From Rhizobium johnstonii 3841 (GTDB lineage Bacteria; Pseudomonadota; Alphaproteobacteria; Rhizobiales; Rhizobiaceae), in contig NC_008380.1 of NCBI RefSeq assembly GCF_000009265.1, positions 4,216,501 through 4,280,500 on the forward strand: 64,000 bases of DNA, given 5' to 3'. Below, one piece after another: positions 43,901 to 51,599 of the stretch; within the stretch, counting starts at the first letter, position 1; each line of letters opens with the position of its first letter. A model generated the notes under the pieces. The model ran no database searches and was not told the DNA's origin. It saw nothing but the letters and a program-made list of their open reading frames with translations. A program made the translations under genes and the position numbers.

Positions 43901-44073
43901 TTCCAAACCCCCGTTAGTACCGCGGCGGATATTCCGCCGGATCGCACATCATGCCGTCGTAAAAACGCTTCATGCGTCACCGGCAAAAGCCGGCATGACC
44001 AGGTGCGTCCATGCACCGGTTCAATCGAGGGGCCGCTGTCCACTGCGGCCCCAGCTTCTGCATCCCAAAAGCC

Positions 44074-45996
44074 CTATGCGCTTTCGCGGAATTCATCGTC
44101 CGACGTATCCGGCCCGCCCATCGACATGTCGAGGGCAAACCCCTTGGCGCGGGCCTGCTGGCCGGCGACCGTATTGGCCGGCGCCTTGCTGGCCGGCTTG
44201 CGCGGTGTGGCCGGAGCCCGGCTGCGGACGGTGAGTTTTGCGGCCGGCGTGCGATCACGGCGCCCGCCCGCCATATCGACCCTGAAGAAGGCGATCGAGG
44301 TCTGCAGTTCCTCGGCCTGGGAGGCGAGTTCCTCGGAGGTCGCCGACATCTGCTCGGAGGCACCGGCATTCTGCTGCGTCACCTTGTCGAGCTGCTGGAT
44401 CGCCTCGTTGATCTGGGCAGCCCCGATATCCTGTTCGCGGCAGGCGGCACTGATCTCGGAGACCAGCTCCGCCGTCTTGCGGATATCGGGCACCAGCCGG
44501 CCGAGCATATCGCCGGCTTCCTGGGCGGCCGTCACGGTATCGCTCGACATGGCGCTGATTTCGGCGGCGGCTGACTGACTGCGTTCGGCAAGCTTGCGCA
44601 CTTCCGAGGCGACGACCGCAAAACCCTTACCGTGTTCACCCGCACGAGCGGCTTCGACGGCGGCATTGAGGGCGAGCAGATCGGTCTGGCGGGCGATCTC
44701 CTGGACGATGCCGATCTTCTGGGCAATCGTGCGCATGGCGTCGACAGCACGCGTCACCGCTTCACCGCTCATCTCCGCGTCCTTGGCCGACTGGCGGGCG
44801 ATCTTTTCGGTCTGGGCGGCGTTATCGGCGTTCTGCTTGATGTTGGCGGCCATCTGCTCCATCGAGGCGGAAGCCTCTTCGGCGGAAGCCGCCTGTTCGG
44901 TAGCGCCCTGCGATACCTGTTCCGAGCTTGCCGAAAGTTCCTGGCTGCCGGAAGAGACGTTCTCGGCGGCCGAGATCGCATCGGCGACGACGCCGCGCAG
45001 GCGCTCGACCATCTGTTCGAGCGCGATGCCGAGTGCATCCTTGTCGGAGAGCGGCTTCGGAGACACCGTCAGGTCGCCGTTCGCGATCTGGTCGGCGATG
45101 CCGGCCGTGGTCCGCAGGTTGGAGATCATGCTCTGCATCGCGATGCCGAGCGCATCCTTGTCCGAAAGCGGCTTGGCATCGGTGCTGAGGTCGCCCATGG
45201 CGATCTGATCGGCAAGCGCTGCCGTGGCGCGCAGATTGGCAGTCATGGCATTGACCGTATCGATGAGATCCTTGATCTCGTCATTGGTCTTGACATCGAC
45301 CTTCTGGTTGAGGTCACCGATTGCGACGGCGTTTGCGACCGTGGTGATCTTCCTGAGGCCGTTGTTGATTCCGAGCGTGATCCAGAGTGCAGCACCAAGC
45401 GCGATGAGCACGGCAATGCCGGAAGCGGTGGTCAGGATCAACTTGGTCGAGTTGTAAAGCTCGGCATTCGAGTGGTCGGTCGCCTGCATGCCCTTGCGCT
45501 GAATCTCGGTAAGCGCGGCGATCGCATCGCCCATGTCGTCGGTCATCGCCCGGAGATCGCCGAGTGAAAGCGCCAACGCGCCGGCCTTGTCGCCCCTGGC
45601 GTCAAGTTGCTGCAGCTCGGCGGATTTTTCACGGAATTTCGCACCGACCGTCTGCAGCTTTTCCCAATAGGGCTTGCCTTCGGGCGAAGCAATGGCGTGG
45701 CCGGCATCGAGGGCGTCGAACATCACCTGCAAGTTCTGGTCGGCCTCCTTGTAGAAACCGGCAGCAGCATCGGGTTCGGTGGAAAGCAGCGCGTTCTTCT
45801 GAGCGCGGATGGCGTTGACTTCGGCAACATTGGCGTTCAGCGCCAGTTCCAGGCGGCGCATCGGGCCGTCGATCATATTGCCGCTTGCATCGTTCAAGGT
45901 GCCGAGGCTCAGGCTTCCATAAACCGCGATGCCGATCAGCAGCAGCGTCATGATGCCGAAGGCAAGACCCAATTTGAGCTTGATGGTGAAACGCAT
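44074..45996 (-). CDS. Methyl-accepting chemotaxis protein with three HAMP-like units
   Basis: A 640-residue receptor starting at ATG 45996 (agggggtc upstream). After a membrane-bounded sensor domain it has three consecutive HAMP-like units: ANAVAIGDLNQKVDVKTNDE, ADQIAMGDLSTDAKPLSDKD and ADQIANGDLTVSPKPLSDKD. The signalling tip matches the other two receptors, and the tail reads FALDMSMGGPDTSDDEFRESA. About 174 bases separate its stop from the next receptor, with a perfect 6-bp hairpin (GGCGGA/TCCGCC) near 43924. The sensed signal is unknown. Confidence 0.93.
   Translation of the reverse strand: MRFTIKLKLGLAFGIMTLLLIGIAVYGSLSLGTLNDASGNMIDGPMRRLELALNANVAEVNAIRAQKNALLSTEPDAAAGFYKEADQNLQVMFDALDAGHAIASPEGKPYWEKLQTVGAKFREKSAELQQLDARGDKAGALALSLGDLRAMTDDMGDAIAALTEIQRKGMQATDHSNAELYNSTKLILTTASGIAVLIALGAALWITLGINNGLRKITTVANAVAIGDLNQKVDVKTNDEIKDLIDTVNAMTANLRATAALADQIAMGDLSTDAKPLSDKDALGIAMQSMISNLRTTAGIADQIANGDLTVSPKPLSDKDALGIALEQMVERLRGVVADAISAAENVSSGSQELSASSEQVSQGATEQAASAEEASASMEQMAANIKQNADNAAQTEKIARQSAKDAEMSGEAVTRAVDAMRTIAQKIGIVQEIARQTDLLALNAAVEAARAGEHGKGFAVVASEVRKLAERSQSAAAEISAMSSDTVTAAQEAGDMLGRLVPDIRKTAELVSEISAACREQDIGAAQINEAIQQLDKVTQQNAGASEQMSATSEELASQAEELQTSIAFFRVDMAGGRRDRTPAAKLTVRSRAPATPRKPASKAPANTVAGQQARAKGFALDMSMGGPDTSDDEFRESA
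44579..44937 (-). repeat. 359-bp block identical to 46792-47150 (receptor tip)
   Basis: Base-by-base comparison shows no difference over 359 bp with the matching segment of the neighbouring receptor at an offset of 2213. The third receptor differs in this region at many synonymous positions. The block covers the signalling tip and adjacent helix. Confidence 0.92.
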
Positions 45997-46228
45997 GTGA
46001 GACCCCCTGTTTGCGGTCAAAACGAATGGATAGAGACACGTCCCATCGGTGGGGCGTCGAGCGTGAAAGTGATGTGTCTGAAAAGGGGGAAAGCGACTAC
46101 ATTCACTTCCCGGCAGCCGGACATCTATCGATCGCAGCACCAACGCCTACATGCGTTGGGGGATATCCCGCCTCGGGCCACCGGAGCAGCCCGAGGGATC
46201 ACATGGCGAAAGCGTTCAGGCGCTTTTG

Positions 46229-46277
46229 CCAGGGGAGCGCCTATGCACTTTCCCCAGGGGAGCGCCTATGCGCTCTC
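46229..46277. repeat. 26-bp tandem duplication at the receptor 3' end
   Basis: ccaggggagcgcctatgc occurs at 46229 and again at 46255. The right copy spans the stop codon of the receptor on the minus strand; the left copy lies just beyond it. Confidence 0.7.
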
Positions 46278-47975
46278 CCTAAAGTCGTCGTCGCCAGCGT
46301 CTGGACCGCCCATCGACATATCGAGAGCAAAGCCCTTGAGACGCTGCTGCTGAGCCGAAACCGTCTGGCCACGGCCCTGGCCATTGGCCTGCGGGGCGGA
46401 CTTGCGGACAGCGGCTGGGGCCTTGATCACCTTGGTCGAAGCTTTTGGCTGCGCCTTGTAGGCGCCGGGCCGTGCGCTGCCTGCCGTATCGACCTTGAAA
46501 AAGGCGATCGAGGTCTGCAGTTCTTCCGCCTGGGAGGCGAGCTCCTCGGAGGTTGCCGACATCTGCTCGGAAGCGCCGGCATTCTGCTGCGTCACTTTGT
46601 CGAGCTGCTGGATCGCTTCGTTGATCTGCGAGGCGCCGATATCTTGTTCGCGGCAGGCCGCACTGATTTCGGAGACCAGTTCCGCCGTCTTGCGGATGTC
46701 GGGCACCAGACGGCCGAGCATGTCGCCGGCATCGGCGGCAGCCTTGACCGTATCGCTCGACATCGAGCTGATTTCGGCGGCAGCCGACTGGCTGCGTTCG
46801 GCAAGCTTGCGCACTTCCGAGGCGACGACCGCAAAACCCTTACCGTGTTCACCCGCACGAGCGGCTTCGACGGCGGCATTGAGGGCGAGCAGATCGGTCT
46901 GGCGGGCGATCTCCTGGACGATGCCGATCTTCTGGGCAATCGTGCGCATGGCGTCGACAGCACGCGTCACCGCTTCACCGCTCATCTCCGCGTCCTTGGC
47001 CGACTGGCGGGCGATCTTTTCGGTCTGGGCGGCGTTATCGGCGTTCTGCTTGATGTTGGCGGCCATCTGCTCCATCGAGGCGGAAGCCTCTTCGGCGGAA
47101 GCCGCCTGTTCGGTAGCGCCCTGCGATACCTGTTCCGAGCTTGCCGAAAGCTGCTGGCTGCCGGAAGAGACGTTGTCGGCAGCCGACAGTGCGTCGGCGA
47201 CGACGCCGCGCAGGCGTTCGATCATCGTATTGACGTTGCCCAGAAGTTCGCCGATTTCGTCATGGCTGGTGATATCGGCCATCTTGGTCAGATCGCCTTC
47301 CGACACTTCGCGCACCACGCTGTTGGCACGGCCGAGGCCCTTGCTGATCGTGCTGGCGATCCAGAACGCAGTAAAGGCAGCAATCAGCAGGGCAACGGCG
47401 GCGACCGCAACCATCATTGTGCGCGTCGTCGTGTACTGCGCTTCGGCGCCGTCGTCGGCAGCCTTCATACGCTGCTTTTCAAGTGCCAGGATTTCGCTGA
47501 GCGTCGAGTCGATGTCGTTGGCAGCGACCCGCGCCGTCGTGACGGAAACGGCATTTGCGCCTTCGGCATTGCCGGCCTTCATATATTCCCGGATCTGGTC
47601 GTCGGCTGCTGTGAAGCTCTTGGAAAGTTCGGCGATGCGCGCCCAGCGCGCCTTGCCTTCTTCCGTGGCCAGCTCCAACACCTGGTTGAAGGCGTCGGTG
47701 AAGTCCTTGCGGGCCTGATTGCCCTTCGCGATTGCGCCAGCCGTCTCGTCTGCGCTGCGGGCGGTGAGCAGGTTCTTCTGCTGGCGGATCTCCTCGAGCT
47801 GGGCAATGTTGATCTGCTGCGCCAGATCGAGCCGGGCTGCCGGGCCGGCGAGAAGCTTATCGATCGTGTCGTTCAGCGATCCAAGGCTGAAGATACCGTA
47901 GGCGGCGGTGCCTACGAGCATCAGAATGATGAAGGTGAACGCGGTCACCAGTTTCGTCTTGATTGTCAGTCGCAT
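46266..47975 (-). CDS. Methyl-accepting chemotaxis protein with one HAMP domain
   Basis: A 569-residue receptor. TM1 is TAFTFIILMLVGTAAYGIF, a periplasmic helical domain follows, TM2 (VAAVALLIAAFTAFWI) leads to a single HAMP (VREVSEGDLTKMADITSHDE) and the tip. A longer, lysine/alanine-rich linker ends in the shared tail FALDMSMGGPDAGDDDFRESA. It begins 33 bases after cheW. A 359-bp part is identical to the next receptor. ATG 47975 has gggga eight bases before it. Confidence 0.93.
   Translation of the reverse strand: MRLTIKTKLVTAFTFIILMLVGTAAYGIFSLGSLNDTIDKLLAGPAARLDLAQQINIAQLEEIRQQKNLLTARSADETAGAIAKGNQARKDFTDAFNQVLELATEEGKARWARIAELSKSFTAADDQIREYMKAGNAEGANAVSVTTARVAANDIDSTLSEILALEKQRMKAADDGAEAQYTTTRTMMVAVAAVALLIAAFTAFWIASTISKGLGRANSVVREVSEGDLTKMADITSHDEIGELLGNVNTMIERLRGVVADALSAADNVSSGSQQLSASSEQVSQGATEQAASAEEASASMEQMAANIKQNADNAAQTEKIARQSAKDAEMSGEAVTRAVDAMRTIAQKIGIVQEIARQTDLLALNAAVEAARAGEHGKGFAVVASEVRKLAERSQSAAAEISSMSSDTVKAAADAGDMLGRLVPDIRKTAELVSEISAACREQDIGASQINEAIQQLDKVTQQNAGASEQMSATSEELASQAEELQTSIAFFKVDTAGSARPGAYKAQPKASTKVIKAPAAVRKSAPQANGQGRGQTVSAQQQRLKGFALDMSMGGPDAGDDDFRESA
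46792..47150 (-). repeat. 359-bp block identical to 44579-44937 (receptor tip)
   Basis: Partner of the block at 44579. Outside it, identity drops at once on both sides (ttcctgg against ctgctgg; ggctgactgact against agccgactggct). Confidence 0.92.
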
Positions 47976-48008
47976 AGTCCCCAAACCCCTCGTTGAATTC
48001 ATTCAGCG

Positions 48009-48518
48009 TCAATTAGCGGCTCCCGCCGCATCGCGCCTCGATGAAAAAATCGCCTGCAGATTGGGGAGAATGATGAACTCTCCGCCCCGCTTCACCAGGC
48101 AGTTGATGTAATCGGCGCGCCAGCGCATGCCGACACTCGGCGGGGCCTCGCTCGCGGACTTTGCAAGCGTCGTCACCTCGTTCACCTTGTCGGTCCTGAG
48201 GCCGACGAGCGTCTGCTCGCCTTGCAGATCGATCTCGATGACGATGATGCGGCTGTCGATCGTCGCCTCTGCCGCTTCCATTCCAAAGGCGAGACGCAGA
48301 TCGGCGAGCGGAATGACCTTGCCGCGAAAGTTGATGACGCTGGCGACGAAGGGCTGGCTGCCCGGCACCGCGGTCTCGGGAAGCAGGTCGAGGATTTCCT
48401 GGACGATGACCGCTTCCAGCGCGAAGGTTTCGCCGTTGAGATCGAAGGTCAGGACTTCGACTTCCTCGGCATAGTTCCAGTGATTGTCAAATCGTTCGGC
48501 TGCTGCTGTTGCACTCAT
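48009..48518 (-). CDS. cheW: Chemotaxis coupling protein CheW
   Basis: A 169-residue CheW with DLNGETFALEAVIVQEILD, FVASVINFRGKVIPLADLR and the receptor/kinase interface VNEVTTLAKSASEAPPSVG. It overlaps the cheA stop by four bases and so is co-translated with the kinase. The sequence is longer than E. coli CheW by a few residues at the N-terminus (MSATAAAERFDNHWNYAEEV). Confidence 0.94.
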   Translation of the reverse strand: MSATAAAERFDNHWNYAEEVEVLTFDLNGETFALEAVIVQEILDLLPETAVPGSQPFVASVINFRGKVIPLADLRLAFGMEAAEATIDSRIIVIEIDLQGEQTLVGLRTDKVNEVTTLAKSASEAPPSVGMRWRADYINCLVKRGGEFIILPNLQAIFSSRRDAAGAAN

Positions 48519-50566
48519 CCTGCTACACGCAATTGCGCCTCCTGTTGCTGACCCGCGGCAACCAGGTGCCCGACGTCGAGAATGAGAGCGACGCTGCCGT
48601 CGCCGAGAATGGTGGCGCCCGAGAAGGTCGCGACGTTATTGTGCAGTTTCGACATCGACTTGATGACCGTCTGGTGGTCGCCGATGATCTGGTCGACGAC
48701 GAGGCCGACGCGCTCCGTGCCGGTCGAGATAACGACGACCTTCTGATGCACGTCGGGTTTTGTGCCCGTGCGGAAGAGGTCGCGCAGGCGCAGGAACGGC
48801 ACCAGGCTGTCGCGCAGCGAGATGAAGCTGCGGCCGCGCGAGCGAAGATCTTCCTCGAGCGACAGTTCGAGGCATTCCTCGACCGCCGAGAGCGGGATGA
48901 CGTAGCGGCCGGAACCGACGCGCACCAACAGGCCGTCGATGATGGCGAGAGTCAGCGGGATGCGCAGCGACACTTCCGAACCCTGTCCCGGCACGCTGAC
49001 GATGTCGATCGCGCCGCGGAGCGCCTCGACCGTCTTCTTCACCACGTCCATGCCGACCCCGCGGCCGGACAGATTGGTGATCGCGGCTGCCGTCGAGAAG
49101 CCGGGGGCGAAGATCAGCTGCAGCAGCTCGGAGTCGGAAAGCGGCTGACCGGGCTGGATAAGGCCGGAGGACTCCGCCTTGGCGCGAACCCGTTCACGAT
49201 TGATGCCGCGGCCGTCGTCCTTGATCGAGATGATCACCTCGCCGCCGGCCTGGCGGGCCGAGAGCGTCACCGTACCGGCTTCGCTCTTGCCGGAGGCAAG
49301 GCGGTCGGCGGGCGTTTCGAGGCCGTGATCGATCGAGTTGCGCACCAGATGCACAAGCGGATCGGCCAGACGCTCGATGACGGTCTTGTCGACTTCGGTG
49401 CTCTCACCCTCCGTCACCAGTTCGATCACCTTGCCGGTCTCGCGAGCGAGATCGTGAACGAGGCGGCGGAAGCGGGAGAACAGGGTGGCGACCGGCACCA
49501 TGCGCAGCACCATCATCGTGTCGCGCAATTCGCCGGAGAGACGTTCGATCTCTTCCGAGACGGAGCGCAGTGCGATGTCGGCGCTGGCGCTGGCGAGCTG
49601 GCTGAGGCGCGATTGCGCGATGACGAGCTCGCCGACGCGGTCCATCAGTTCGTCGAGACGTTCGGCCGGAACGCGGACATTCTCGGCCGCCTTCGCCTGG
49701 CTGACGGCGGCAGGCGCCTCGCGCTTGGCCGGAACCGCCTCGACAGGACGGAACTCCGGGACGGTGGTCGGCGGAACGGGGGCCGCCGATACCGCGACAG
49801 AGGCAGGTGCAGCCTTTTCCTCGACCGGAGCGGCGGTTGCCGCTGCCTGCCCGCTGATCTCCTCGACGCTGAGTTCCATGTCGTCGAGCACGAAAATGAA
49901 GACGTCGTCGATCGCCGAGCGGTCCTGCTCGCTGGTCAGCGTCACGTCCCAGGAAATGTGGAGTTCCGTCGGAGCCAGCGCGTCGAGGGGCGGAATGGCC
50001 GAGGTGTTGGCGCGCACGGTGCATTCGCCGAGATCGCGCAGCTCGTCCAGCAGGCCGAGCGGGTTGGTGCCGTTGGCCATCGAATTGGCGGGTAGGCTGA
50101 AGCGGATGCGCCAGCTGTTCTTCTTCGCCGCTGCGTCGCGCGCGACTGCGGGTACGGAAACAGCAGCCGGCGCTGCTGCTGGCGCCGCTTCCCTGCCGCC
50201 GACGGCAGCCTGCAGCTGCGTCAGAAGTTTATGCCCGATATCGCCGTGATCGGCGTCCGGCTGGTCGACTAGGGCCCGCATATGGTCCTGGGCGGCGAGA
50301 ACGGCGGCGACGAGTTCGCTGGTCGCCGCGACCTCGCCCTTGCGGACACGGTCGAAGGCTGTTTCGCAATGATGGGTGAAGGCGGCAAGCGCCTCGAAAC
50401 CGAACATCGCGCCGGAGCCCTTGAGCGTGTGGAGGCCGCGGAACACGGCGTCGACGAGATCCTTGTTGTCGAGCTGGTGGGTCAGGTCGAGAAGACCGGC
50501 CTCGATCGCTTCGAGGCATTCGGCGGCTTCGGTGCGGAATACGGCAACCGGATCGAGCGTGCTCAT
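48515..50566 (-). CDS. cheA: Chemotaxis histidine kinase CheA
   Basis: A 683-residue kinase. The phosphotransfer domain carries His46 in FRGLHTLKGSGAMFGFEAL. A proline/alanine-rich linker with a small CheY/CheB-binding domain follows, then dimerisation (VPAERLDELMDRVGELVIAQ), the ATP-binding domain with HLVRNSIDHGLETP and the G-box DDGRGINRERV, and a C-terminal CheW-like domain. It receives receptor signals and phosphorylates CheY and CheB. It overlaps both cheY and cheW by four bases. Confidence 0.95.
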   Translation of the reverse strand: MSTLDPVAVFRTEAAECLEAIEAGLLDLTHQLDNKDLVDAVFRGLHTLKGSGAMFGFEALAAFTHHCETAFDRVRKGEVAATSELVAAVLAAQDHMRALVDQPDADHGDIGHKLLTQLQAAVGGREAAPAAAPAAVSVPAVARDAAAKKNSWRIRFSLPANSMANGTNPLGLLDELRDLGECTVRANTSAIPPLDALAPTELHISWDVTLTSEQDRSAIDDVFIFVLDDMELSVEEISGQAAATAAPVEEKAAPASVAVSAAPVPPTTVPEFRPVEAVPAKREAPAAVSQAKAAENVRVPAERLDELMDRVGELVIAQSRLSQLASASADIALRSVSEEIERLSGELRDTMMVLRMVPVATLFSRFRRLVHDLARETGKVIELVTEGESTEVDKTVIERLADPLVHLVRNSIDHGLETPADRLASGKSEAGTVTLSARQAGGEVIISIKDDGRGINRERVRAKAESSGLIQPGQPLSDSELLQLIFAPGFSTAAAITNLSGRGVGMDVVKKTVEALRGAIDIVSVPGQGSEVSLRIPLTLAIIDGLLVRVGSGRYVIPLSAVEECLELSLEEDLRSRGRSFISLRDSLVPFLRLRDLFRTGTKPDVHQKVVVISTGTERVGLVVDQIIGDHQTVIKSMSKLHNNVATFSGATILGDGSVALILDVGHLVAAGQQQEAQLRVAG

Positions 50567-50931
50567 CGTCCGAGAACCTTCTTCACGATCTTCACCAGGC
50601 TTTCCGGGTCGAACGGCTTGGTCAGCCAGCCGGTTGCGCCGGCGGCCTTGGCACGCGCCTTGAGATCGGCGTCCGATTCCGTCGTCAGGAAGATGATCGG
50701 AACGCCGGCTTGCGCCGGCAGCTTGCGCAGTTCCTCGATCATCGTCAGACCGTCCATGACAGGCATGTTGAGATCGGTCACGATCAGATCGAAGCTGCTG
50801 CCCTTGGCCGTCGCGAGGCCCTCTGCCCCGTTGACCGCCTCGGTGACGCTATAGCCGGCATTGGTCAGCGTGACCTTGGTGGTCAGACGAATGCTGGCAG
50901 AATCGTCGACAGTCAGGATATTTGCAGTCAT
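50563..50931 (-). CDS. cheY: Chemotaxis response regulator CheY
   Basis: A 122-residue single-domain receiver: acidic pair Asp9/Asp10, phospho-acceptor Asp53 in LIVTDLNMPVMDGLTM, Thr in FLTTES and Lys in LTKPFDPE. It should bind FliM or, in a non-motility system, another effector. It is translationally coupled to cheA on one side and overlapped by the STAS gene on the other. Confidence 0.94.
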   Translation of the reverse strand: MTANILTVDDSASIRLTTKVTLTNAGYSVTEAVNGAEGLATAKGSSFDLIVTDLNMPVMDGLTMIEELRKLPAQAGVPIIFLTTESDADLKARAKAAGATGWLTKPFDPESLVKIVKKVLGR

Positions 50932-51257
50932 AACGTCACCTCTTTATGCAACCAGAACTTTGCATCTTCATGATCGAAGGATTCGATGAAACCTGCGCGC
51001 TCAAGTACCTTCAGGACCGAGCCGCTGGCCGGCGAAGAAAGCTTGAACGTCTTTCCCTTGGCCTTTGCTTGGCGGCGCGAGGATTCGATGAGTTGAACGA
51101 AACTCAGATCCGCTTCCGCGCCTTCGGGAATGCTGATGATGATTGTATCATTGCTGTGAAATTCATCGGTAAACTTTGAATATAGTTCGGACACGTTACG
51201 AATACTGAGGACATCTGGCAAATTTATAGATTCGTAATATTGTTTCTGAGTATCCAA
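50928..51257 (-). CDS. STAS-domain protein heading the chemotaxis operon
   Basis: A 109-residue STAS (anti-sigma-antagonist-like) protein: SIRNVSELYSKFTDEF, IIISIPEGAEADLSFVQLIE and KTFKLSSPASGSVLKVLERAG. The serine in ADLSFV occupies the place of the phosphorylated Ser of SpoIIAA-like proteins. The start is best read as TTG 51257, five bases after a perfect AGGAGG; the frame is open further upstream to 51410 but unsupported. It overlaps cheY by four bases. STAS proteins lead chemotaxis operons in several proteobacteria; the partner kinase or phosphatase is not here. Confidence 0.78.
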   Translation of the reverse strand: MDTQKQYYESINLPDVLSIRNVSELYSKFTDEFHSNDTIIISIPEGAEADLSFVQLIESSRRQAKAKGKTFKLSSPASGSVLKVLERAGFIESFDHEDAKFWLHKEVTL

Positions 51258-51599
51258 TGCAGCCTCCTGGGCCAGAAAAATACTTGATGACCCTAAAAGG
51301 ACTCTCACGACAGCGTTAATGCAGAGTAAACAGCGGTTGTAGGAAACTGCCGTATAGCGCGTTCCGCGACTCCCAATTCTCATCCGGGATAAGTTGTATT
51401 TTTTCCTCAAAATTTAGAAATAAATAAAATAAAAACAGTATGTTGAATTACGCCGCGCCACCGTGACCCTTTCACCGGCACCCCATCGACATCTTTCGTT
51501 AATCACAACGCTGGCGAGTCCCCGCGCGTTTACCGGACGTTTCCATCCTGCCCGTAAAAATAGAGTCGAATTGCCTGTATTTTAAGAAAAGGTATAAAA
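51258..51599. other. AT-rich divergent intergenic region of the chemotaxis locus
   Basis: It separates the leftward chemotaxis operon from the rightward soluble MCP-like gene. It is notably AT-rich near 51410-51450 (aaataaataaaataaaaac) and near 51570-51599 (ttttaagaaaaggtataaaa). Promoters for both directions should lie here. No gene, repeat or sigma-54 site was recognised. Confidence 0.6.

Noticed and set aside
45025..45225. Tandem DNA repeat as a separate element
   Set aside because: The near-repeats of about 115 bp encode adjacent HAMP-like units of the receptor and are better read as a protein-domain duplication.
46011..47996. 661-residue plus-strand open frame opposite the one-HAMP receptor
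   Set aside because: Three receptor genes show the same antisense pattern, which follows from their shared codon bias.
51411..51599. AT-rich stretch as horizontally acquired DNA
   Set aside because: It is under 200 bases, lies between divergent promoters and contains no gene; promoters explain the composition.
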